The notes under the pieces are model-generated. The model had not been told where the DNA came from, did not search any database, and was given only the letters and a program-made list of their open reading frames with translations. Made by a program: the position numbers and the translations under genes. This document shows, in pieces, positions 5,555-10,985 of a stretch of DNA of 10,985 nucleotides. The stretch covers positions 1 to 10,985 of the forward strand of contig JABUEV010000041.1 in NCBI GenBank assembly GCA_013314865.1, read 5' to 3'. Position 1 is the first letter of the stretch. Each line of letters begins with the position of its first letter. Source of the DNA: Bacteroidales bacterium (GTDB lineage: Bacteria; Bacteroidota; Bacteroidia; Bacteroidales; VadinHA17).

Positions 5555-6578
5555 ATATTTTCCTTCGGTTCAATTCTCTCTGGTACTGGTCGGCGTTACG
5601 ATTATGTTCAGCCAGAGTTCTGGAAAAATTGTGGTATCCTGAAAAATCGGGCCTGGCGGCAAAATATAGATAATCATGATCCTCAGCGTTAAGAACAGCT
5701 TCTATCCCGTCTATTGAAGGACAGCCTATCGGCCCGGGAGGAAGTCCCTTGTATTTGTAGGTATTGTATGGAGAATCGGTCTCAAGATGTTTGTAAAGAA
5801 CTCTTGTTATAGTAAAATCATTTAGAGCAAACCTGATGGTCGGGCAAGCTTGCAATGGCATGCCCAGCTTAAGTCTGTTGAGGTAAACACCTGCAATTCT
5901 GGGTTTCTCATCAGCTTTAGCCACTTCATCATCAATTATTGAAGCAAGTGTTGAAACTTCCACCGGACTAAGGTTTATCTGCTCAGCTTTTTTAAGCCGT
6001 TCCTCAGACCAGAAACGGTGATATTCCTTCAACATCCGCGAGTAAAAACCGGCAGCATCAGTATTCCAGTAAAATTCATAAGTATTCGGGATGAACACTG
6101 CTATTACATTCTCACGCGTAAATCCGTCTTTACTGTAGTTTTCGGGATCAGACAAAAACAGAGCTATTTCAGCCGAGTCGGCTGATATCTTGCCTCCAAC
6201 CTTGCCGGCAAGGTCATAAATTGTACGGACATTCGAAAATGTGACTTTAACAGGGGCCTGTTTACCTCCTCTTAGAATATTAATAAGCTCATTGTAGCTT
6301 ACGCTTCTGTCCAGCACATAGCGGCCAGGTCTTATGTGTGAAACATAATTTTTCCTGACTGCCACCCATTGCAGAATTCTCAGATTTTTTATTGCAAGAT
6401 TTTTCTTAATTGAATCAAGTACCTGACTGTAATCAGCCTTGTCAGGAATCAGAATTTCTGCAATCTCTTCACGGGGTGAGATGGTTTTCCGGACAAAAAG
6501 ATTATAAAAAACTAACAGAAAAAGAATAACAGCCAGTACCAGCACAGCAGAAACAATTGATGTTATCCTTTTTTTCAT
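5547..6578 (-). CDS. mltG: Endolytic murein transglycosylase MltG (YceG-like)
   Basis: MltG is an inner-membrane enzyme that cleaves nascent glycan strands and helps set their length. The 343-residue protein has one N-terminal membrane helix (about 5-26) with Lys/Arg before it, then a periplasmic part. The YceG signature is clear: LASIIDDEVAKADEKPRIAG then VYLNRL at 211-236, followed by GMPLQACPTIRFAL at 239-252 and SPYNTYKYKGLPPGPI at 269-284. Two positions differ from the pattern I expect (SIVEKE and LQADPT): the first acid of the E-x-E is Asp216 while Glu218 is kept, and the Asp before PT is Cys245. These may be lineage variation or altered catalysis. Its last 8 bases overlap the end of convergent murB, another peptidoglycan gene. 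Confidence 0.94.
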   Translation of the reverse strand: MKKRITSIVSAVLVLAVILFLLVFYNLFVRKTISPREEIAEILIPDKADYSQVLDSIKKNLAIKNLRILQWVAVRKNYVSHIRPGRYVLDRSVSYNELINILRGGKQAPVKVTFSNVRTIYDLAGKVGGKISADSAEIALFLSDPENYSKDGFTRENVIAVFIPNTYEFYWNTDAAGFYSRMLKEYHRFWSEERLKKAEQINLSPVEVSTLASIIDDEVAKADEKPRIAGVYLNRLKLGMPLQACPTIRFALNDFTITRVLYKHLETDSPYNTYKYKGLPPGPIGCPSIDGIEAVLNAEDHDYLYFAARPDFSGYHNFSRTLAEHNRNADQYQRELNRRKIFR

Positions 6579-6644
6579 TCTTTGAAATTTGAAGTAAAAA
6601 TAGCAATAAAGCCTTCACACTGCAAGTCATGTACCGGTTCAGTG

Positions 6645-6660
6645 ATGAATATAAATTCAT
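6645..6660. promoter_or_regulatory. Short inverted repeat in the mltG/TauE divergent spacer
   Basis: Six-base arms ATGAAT and ATTCAT surround a four-base centre in the 159-base spacer between mltG and the TauE/SafE gene. It could be an operator, but the arms are short and AT-rich. I see no clear promoter box elsewhere in this spacer. Confidence 0.2.
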
Positions 6661-6737
6661 TCAAGGTACGAGACGTTGCCAATTTTTTTATTTTTACAAC
6701 TGCATCTGAAGTGATTAATCAAATAAATTCAATTATT

Positions 6738-7106
6738 ATGTCTGTATCAGTAATAATAATACTTGTTCTCATAGGGCTTGTAACGGGAGCAGTTTCAGGA
6801 ATGCTGGGCATAGGAGGAGCTATAATTCTTGTACCGGCTTTGATTTTCATAATGGGTTTTTCCCAGCATGAGGCCCAGGGGACCAGCCTGGCCATGATGC
6901 TTCCGCCGATAGGACTGCTGGCAGCCTATAATTATTTCAAGGCAGGACACGTCAATATCAAATTTGCACTAATACTTGCAATTGCTTTTATAGCCGGATC
7001 ATACTTCGGATCAAAACTTGCAATTGCGTTGCCTCAGGCAGTGCTTAAAAAGATTTTCGCAATACTGCTCCTGCTGGTTGCCGCAAAACTGCTTCTTAGC
7101 AAATAA
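6738..7106 (+). CDS. Short TauE/SafE-family membrane transporter
   Basis: The start is taken as the ATG at 6738, giving 122 residues. A longer frame from a TTG at 6582 adds a polar, unrelated 52-residue stretch running back to the edge of mltG and is rejected; the A/T-rich bases before 6738 fit Bacteroidota starts. The protein is almost entirely membrane: about four helices near 5-38, 47-65, 73-98 and 101-120. The family signature GAVSGMLGIGGAIILVP is at 17-33, with AQGTSLAMMLPPIG at 46-59 and GSYFGSKLA at 87-95. TauE/SafE proteins export sulfite, sulfoacetate or related anions. Full-length members are about 250 residues with two such halves; this single-half form is a recognisable short variant and probably works as a dimer, so it is not a truncation. 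The substrate is unknown. It stands alone, divergent from mltG. Confidence 0.85.
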   Translation: MSVSVIIILVLIGLVTGAVSGMLGIGGAIILVPALIFIMGFSQHEAQGTSLAMMLPPIGLLAAYNYFKAGHVNIKFALILAIAFIAGSYFGSKLAIALPQAVLKKIFAILLLLVAAKLLLSK

Positions 7107-7141
7107 ACATCCTATTATGATATTTTGCTTTCCTTCCGGAA

Positions 7142-7762
7142 TCAGAACATGTAACCTATACTCAGAAGAAATGAAGGTTCCCTGTGATCAAGGTTAAACG
7201 TCTGACTGCCTATGGTAACTGATTCACCGAATCTTTTGCTCAGACTTCCTCCATATCTGAGATCAATTGTCAGATGCTTGAAAAGATCCGTTCCTATACC
7301 AGCCTGATATCCGAAAGTTGCGCTTCTGTAAAGCTCTTTAAAATCAGGGTCATTTATCAATTCCCTTGGTGATCCTATCAGTATTGAAGCAGATGGTCCG
7401 GCATTTATGCGAACAGGACCAAGAGTTACTCCCAGCAGAACAGGCACTTCGAGCTTGTCAAATTTCTGTGAGAGAATCTTTTCCGGTTCTTCAGCCGTTG
7501 ACACATTGTAATCATAAGTTGTCGAGGCAAAACAGACCTCCGGCATCAGATAAATTCCAAATAACGTTACCCTCACAAAAGCTCCGGCATGAAATCCGAA
7601 GGCAGCATCTTTAAGAGCTTCGATGTTGTTTTCACCTGTTGTAAAATTGTACTCCGGGACCGTGCTTGTACTTGCACCTGCCTTAATTCCAAATTTGACC
7701 TGTGGGAAAGCTGTCAGACTTACAAGCCCGGCAAGCAGAATTAAAAAGAGTTTTTTCATCAT
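7142..7762 (-). CDS. PorT-like outer-membrane beta-barrel protein
   Basis: A 206-residue protein with a signal peptide of about 20 residues (MMKK, a Leu-rich core, then LTAFPQ), followed by alternating hydrophobic/polar strands typical of a small beta barrel and a C-terminal Phe (GYMF), the usual outer-membrane insertion signal. KFGIKAG at 23-29, the LEVPVLLGVTLGPVRINAGP block at 104-123 and FGYQAGIGTDL at 150-160 match the pattern of the Bacteroidota OMP beta-barrel (PorT-like) families. These proteins span a wide range of roles, so the function is unknown. Two in-frame ATG codons open the gene (7762 and 7759), and either could be used. It is convergent with the TauE/SafE gene, 35 bases away, with no visible terminator between. 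A 12-base palindrome lies just upstream. Confidence 0.85.
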   Translation of the reverse strand: MMKKLFLILLAGLVSLTAFPQVKFGIKAGASTSTVPEYNFTTGENNIEALKDAAFGFHAGAFVRVTLFGIYLMPEVCFASTTYDYNVSTAEEPEKILSQKFDKLEVPVLLGVTLGPVRINAGPSASILIGSPRELINDPDFKELYRSATFGYQAGIGTDLFKHLTIDLRYGGSLSKRFGESVTIGSQTFNLDHREPSFLLSIGYMF

Positions 7763-7776
7763 TTTCTAGTTTTAAA

Positions 7777-7788
7777 TAGATTAATCTA
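7777..7788. promoter_or_regulatory. 12-base perfect palindrome TAGATTAATCTA upstream of the barrel gene
   Basis: The palindrome sits 14 bases upstream of the minus-strand start at 7762, so it would lie in the leader or over the promoter. It could be an operator. A single 12-mer palindrome in AT-rich intergenic DNA can also arise by chance. Confidence 0.22.
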
Positions 7789-7858
7789 AATGCTCAATCT
7801 GGCATTAATACATTTATAAAACGAAATAATAATGTGAAAGGTTACATTGCAGAACCAA

Positions 7859-7876
7859 CCGTTTCTTAAAAAACGG
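7859..7876 (-). terminator. Weak hairpin after the TlpA-like gene
   Basis: Six-base arms CCGTTT and AAACGG with a six-base loop start 13 bases downstream of the minus-strand stop at 7890. On the minus strand the bases after the second arm (TTGGTTCT) are only partly T-rich. It may end the TlpA-like transcript but is a weak intrinsic terminator at best. Confidence 0.3.
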
Positions 7877-7889
7877 CACTCAGATGGGT

Positions 7890-8423
7890 TTATTTTGCAT
7901 CCAGCAGGGCAAATATTTTATTTTTCATCTGATCAAACTCTTTTCTGTCAAATAACCTTGTGAGAAACACTATTTTACCTGACCGGTCTATTATTACATT
8001 TCTTGTGACTCCGGCCTCTTTCAAAGCAAAAAGCCCGAATATCTCAGCGCCGGGATCAAGAGCAAGGGGGTATGTTATTTTCATGTCCTTACTGAACTTA
8101 AGCACAGTCTCAACAGGTTCATCCCTGTCAATTCCAATGACCACAAGTCCTTTGCTTTTTCCGGGAAGCCAGATTTCATTCTCAATGAAAGGCATTTCCT
8201 GCCGGCAGACACTGCACCAGCTTGCAGTAAACTGCAGCATTACAACCTTACCCCTTAAATCACTTAACCTGTATGATTTTCCTCCGGCTTCATTTATTAC
8301 AAAATCCGGAGCCATATCTCCCACCTTTACCAGGTATCCTTCCGGATATACATTCTTTTCCTGTCCAAAGCTCCAGAAAAACATTGATAAAAGAACCGGA
8401 AGAGTAATTAAGCGTTTTTTCAT
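7890..8423 (-). CDS. Secreted TlpA/peroxiredoxin-like thiol-disulfide protein
   Basis: A 177-residue exported redoxin. The first 20 or so residues (KKR, hydrophobic core, then FWSFGQ) look like a Sec signal peptide without a lipobox. The AhpC-TSA/redoxin domain spans about 33-175: VGDMAPDFVI, then the redox site W69-C70-S71-V72-C73-R in FTASWCSVCRQEMPF, and DRSGKIVFLTRLF near the end. The cis-proline that TlpA and thioredoxins carry before the LID strand is missing: the segment reads G138-V139-T140-R141-N142-V143-I144-I145-D146. A Thr-Arg there resembles peroxiredoxins, whose Arg activates the reactive Cys. So it may be a periplasmic disulfide reductase (cytochrome c or protein-thiol repair) or a thiol peroxidase. 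It diverges from the M28 peptidase gene. Confidence 0.87.
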   Translation of the reverse strand: MKKRLITLPVLLSMFFWSFGQEKNVYPEGYLVKVGDMAPDFVINEAGGKSYRLSDLRGKVVMLQFTASWCSVCRQEMPFIENEIWLPGKSKGLVVIGIDRDEPVETVLKFSKDMKITYPLALDPGAEIFGLFALKEAGVTRNVIIDRSGKIVFLTRLFDRKEFDQMKNKIFALLDAK

Positions 8424-8473
8424 TATTTTTAGAAGTTTTATTATTACTAAAGCATAAACAGTTTAAGAAGCGA

Positions 8474-8481
8474 CAAAGTTA
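8474..8481 (-). promoter_or_regulatory. Candidate -7 box for the TlpA-like gene
   Basis: On the minus strand TAACTTTG matches the Bacteroidota -7 consensus TAnnTTTG exactly, about 50 bases upstream of the start at 8423, predicting a leader of roughly 45 bases. No convincing -33 TTTG lies 19-21 bases further upstream, which lowers confidence. Confidence 0.4.
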
Positions 8482-8517
8482 GCAACAGATCTTAATTTTA
8501 TTCTATTTATTCCGATA

Positions 8518-10122
8518 ATGACGAGAAAAGTATATATACCTGTTTTTTTGACACTATTCCTGTGCGCATCAAATCTTACAGGACAAGAAAGCCCTGTTGA
8601 AAAAGGGCTGAATGCCATATCGCTTAATGCCATCAAAGCACAGCTTGGTTTTCTGGCTTCTGACTGGACCGAAGGCAGGGAAACAGGACAGAAAGGCGAA
8701 TACATCTCAGGTGACTATATTGCCAGCATGCTTCAGCTATACGGTGTGAAGCCATTTGGAGACTATCCTCAGGGAAGAGGATTTTCAGGAATGCAAATGA
8801 CTAGCGAAAGGACATATTTCCAGAATTTCGTAATAATAAAAACACAGCCCGGAGAGCAACAGGTGCTGAAACTTAAGACAAAAGAAGGAGAGACAGTTAA
8901 ATACATTGATCTTGTGCTGAATGTCGACTACACGCTCAGGCCCACAGGTCAGAGTATTGAAATAGAAGCGCCGGTGGTTTTTACAGGTTACGGACTGAAA
9001 AGTGATAAACTCAAAATAAACGACCTCGGAAAAACAGATGTCAAAGGGAAATTTATTCTGAAAATCTCTGGAGCACCGGCATTTGCAAGAGAGAAGCTGA
9101 CACCTTCTGAATTGTCTGCGGCTTCAAGGGAGTTTGAAAACTCGGCAATGTCGATGGGCGCAGCAGGCATAATAGAATTCAGCCCCGAATCGGTTACTGC
9201 AGGAACAGGCAACAGGCCGGAATTTCTTAACATGGCTCCTTCCGAAATTAGCAACCGGCCTTCTCAGTCAGGTGCAAGATATTCACTCCCATCAAAAAAC
9301 AGGGAAGAAACATTTCCCAGAATTTACTTGTCGGCCAGCTCTGCAAATGAACTGCTTAAAGGCACAGGAATAAATATAGGGAATTTCATGAGGAAAGCAG
9401 GGAATAATGAATCCTATACTCTTCCTGTTATCACCGGAAAATCGGTCTATCTGAAGTCTGAAGTCATAACAACTCCTTTGCAGGCAAGGAATGTACTGGG
9501 AATCATTGAGGGCAATAACCCTGAAGAAATCATTGTTCTCGGAGCGCATTATGATCACCTCGGGATGCACGACGGATATATATGGAATGGCGCTGATGAC
9601 AACGGATCCGGCACTGTCGGCGTGATGACACTGGCAAAGGCGCCCATGGAAACAGGACAGAAACCGGAAAAAACAATAATCATAGCACTTTGGACAGGGG
9701 AAGAACTTGGCCTTTTAGGCTCAAGATACTTTATAAGCAATTCCGGATTCCCTGTCAGGAATATAAAACTGAATGTCAATTTCGATATGATTTCAAGATA
9801 TATTTCTGATGACGATACTAAAAAGGTGATTATGACTTATACAAAATCATTTCCCGCGTTCAGGAGCATTACTGAGGAAAACATTCAAAAGCACGGGATT
9901 GATCTTTCAATTGAATATCAGCCATCTGATGATCCTCCCGGCGGCAGTGACCACAGGAATTTCGTATCAGCCGGCATACCGGTAATGAGGTTTAAACCCG
10001 GACACAGGGAAGAGTATCACACACCTGATGATGAAACAAATTCTACTGACTGGGATATAATGGAGAAGATTATTAAACTCAGCTTTGCAAATATATGGTA
10101 CCTTGCAAATAACAAATGGTGA
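8518..10122 (+). CDS. Secreted M28-family zinc aminopeptidase/carboxypeptidase
   Basis: A 534-residue exported peptidase. The signal peptide covers about residues 1-22 (basic start, hydrophobic core, SNLTGQ). Residues 25-140 form the N-terminal part of the M28 scaffold, about 148-310 look like the inserted PA-like domain (APVVFTGYG and the GAAGIIEF strand), and 323-530 are catalytic. By comparison with the Aeromonas enzyme, all five zinc ligands are present: H344 (GAHYDHLG), bridging D360 (NGADDNGSG), E396 next to the catalytic base E395 (TGEELGLLGS), D423 (NFDMI) and H501 (EEYHTPDD). It should release amino acids from peptides in the periplasm or outside; substrate preference cannot be read. 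It diverges from the TlpA-like gene and is followed after 75 bases by a secreted deacetylase gene in the same direction, perhaps in one transcript. Confidence 0.94.
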   Translation: MTRKVYIPVFLTLFLCASNLTGQESPVEKGLNAISLNAIKAQLGFLASDWTEGRETGQKGEYISGDYIASMLQLYGVKPFGDYPQGRGFSGMQMTSERTYFQNFVIIKTQPGEQQVLKLKTKEGETVKYIDLVLNVDYTLRPTGQSIEIEAPVVFTGYGLKSDKLKINDLGKTDVKGKFILKISGAPAFAREKLTPSELSAASREFENSAMSMGAAGIIEFSPESVTAGTGNRPEFLNMAPSEISNRPSQSGARYSLPSKNREETFPRIYLSASSANELLKGTGINIGNFMRKAGNNESYTLPVITGKSVYLKSEVITTPLQARNVLGIIEGNNPEEIIVLGAHYDHLGMHDGYIWNGADDNGSGTVGVMTLAKAPMETGQKPEKTIIIALWTGEELGLLGSRYFISNSGFPVRNIKLNVNFDMISRYISDDDTKKVIMTYTKSFPAFRSITEENIQKHGIDLSIEYQPSDDPPGGSDHRNFVSAGIPVMRFKPGHREEYHTPDDETNSTDWDIMEKIIKLSFANIWYLANNKW

Positions 10123-10197
10123 ACTTATTGCAATTTTTTTTATATTCCATTCTGTTTTGAATCTTACAAATTAATGTATTATAAAATCCTGATGGTT

Positions 10198-10985
10198 ATG
10201 AAAAAGAGAGTCTTTCTTCTGCTTTTGATGGTTTTTCCGCTGTTTGCCGGTATTTCATATTCGCAGACAGGTCAGGCTGAAAAACTTAGAATTATTGTTA
10301 TAGGTGCACATCCTGATGATCCTGACAAGGTTGGAGGCACTGCATACAAATGGGCAAGCCTTGGACATGATGTACTTCTGGTTTCACTTACAAGCGGTGA
10401 TGCGGGGCATCAGACGCTGAGTTCCGCAAAACTGGCAAAGGTAAGAAGGGAGGAAGCAAGAAGAGCCGGGGAAGTGATAGGAGTAAAATATATAACACTT
10501 AACAATCATGATGGCCAACTGATGCCTACCTATAAGAACCGCCTTCAGGTTATAAAGCTGATCAGGGAGCATCAGGCAGATATTGTCATCACACACAGGC
10601 CGTATGATTATCATCCTGATCACAGGTACACAGGCACCCTGGTGCTTGATGCGGCATACATGGTTACAGTCCCGAAGGTACTTCCGGAAGTTCCTCACCT
10701 TAAAAAGAATCCTGTGTTTCTATACATGAGTGACGGATTTGTTCATCCCGAGCCTTTTAAACCTGATGTATGCATACCCATCGATGATGTGATAGAAAAG
10801 AAGATAGATATGTACCATCAGCATACCTCTCAGATGTATGAGTGGCTTCCATACAACAGGGGTGAGCTTGACAAGGTTCCTGCCACTGATCAGGAAAGAA
10901 GGGAGTGGCTTGGCAGGACGAGAAAAGGGGGGTCAAATGCTGATCCCTACCGCGAAATTCTCATTTCACAGTACGGAAGTGAAAA
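10198..10985 (+). CDS. Secreted PIG-L/LmbE-family deacetylase, 3' end missing
   Basis: The frame is open from the ATG at 10198 to the right edge, giving 262 visible residues. An in-frame ATG two codons earlier (10192) is an alternative start. Residues 1-22 (KKR, Leu-rich core, GISYSQ) form a signal peptide. The metal site of the family is clear: A37-H38-P39-D40-D41 (the AHPDD motif, with one zinc-binding His and Asp and the catalytic Asp) and H139-P-D-H142 in RPYDYHPDHRYTG, providing the third zinc ligand. RREEARRAGEVIG at 83-95 is also typical. PIG-L/LmbE enzymes remove N-acetyl groups from GlcNAc-containing glycolipids, mycothiol or bacillithiol precursors, or oligosaccharides. Export argues for an extracellular or periplasmic N-acetyl sugar substrate. 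It follows the M28 peptidase gene by 75 bases. Confidence 0.93.
   Translation, partial: MKKRVFLLLLMVFPLFAGISYSQTGQAEKLRIIVIGAHPDDPDKVGGTAYKWASLGHDVLLVSLTSGDAGHQTLSSAKLAKVRREEARRAGEVIGVKYITLNNHDGQLMPTYKNRLQVIKLIREHQADIVITHRPYDYHPDHRYTGTLVLDAAYMVTVPKVLPEVPHLKKNPVFLYMSDGFVHPEPFKPDVCIPIDDVIEKKIDMYHQHTSQMYEWLPYNRGELDKVPATDQERREWLGRTRKGGSNADPYREILISQYGSE

Noticed and set aside
6582..6737. N-terminal extension of the TauE/SafE protein from a TTG at 6582
   Set aside because: The extra 52 residues are polar, unrelated to the family, and the first membrane helix begins right after the ATG at 6738.
10384..10698. Minus-strand open frame near the right edge
   Set aside because: It lies antisense to the PIG-L deacetylase, whose zinc motifs AHPDD and HPDH fix the coding strand.

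Overview
The window reads as a chromosomal segment from a member of the Bacteroidota, probably an anaerobic or facultative Bacteroidales-like lineage. The pointers are a secreted GH109-type protein with a Tat leader, a PorT-like outer-membrane barrel ending in Phe, a short TauE/SafE protein, a DUF6132-type membrane protein next to a Crp/Fnr regulator, A-rich rather than Shine-Dalgarno-like sequence before most start codons, and a possible Bacteroidota-type -7 box (TAnnTTTG). I see no mobile element, phage gene, RNA gene or CRISPR array. Coding is dense: no gap exceeds about 205 bases.

Left part (1-2930): the 3' part of a CorA-like membrane protein runs in from the left edge. It converges on a GH109-type oxidoreductase/glycosidase on the minus strand. 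The 204 bases between them hold four different head-to-tail tandem arrays with 7, 7, 8 and 7 base units, the most eye-catching DNA-level structure here.

Central redox block (2931-4376, minus strand): a Crp/Fnr-family regulator is followed by a tight set encoding a DUF6132-like two-helix membrane protein with a Cys pair, a thioredoxin (WCSPC) and a small double-motif 4Fe-4S protein. Between regulator and set lies a 20-base inverted repeat that contains the exact classical CRP site TGTGA-N6-TCACA. The regulator's recognition helix keeps the Arg-Glu-(3)-Arg residues that read this sequence, but its effector pocket lacks the usual cAMP-binding residues and carries three Cys instead. This is the best candidate for a little-described system: a possibly redox-sensing regulator controlling a thiol/Fe-S relay at the membrane.

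Cell-wall block (4538-6578): murB (peptidoglycan precursor reductase) and mltG (endolytic transglycosylase) converge and overlap by 8 bases. A 22-base perfect palindrome lies in the divergent crp-like/murB spacer.

Right part (6738-10985): a short TauE/SafE transporter, a PorT-like outer-membrane barrel, a secreted TlpA/peroxiredoxin-like thiol protein, a secreted M28 zinc peptidase with all five zinc ligands, and a secreted PIG-L/LmbE deacetylase cut by the right edge. The last two are co-oriented and 75 bases apart. The exported hydrolases suggest breakdown of peptides and amino-sugar polymers outside the inner membrane, but a shared pathway is only inferred.
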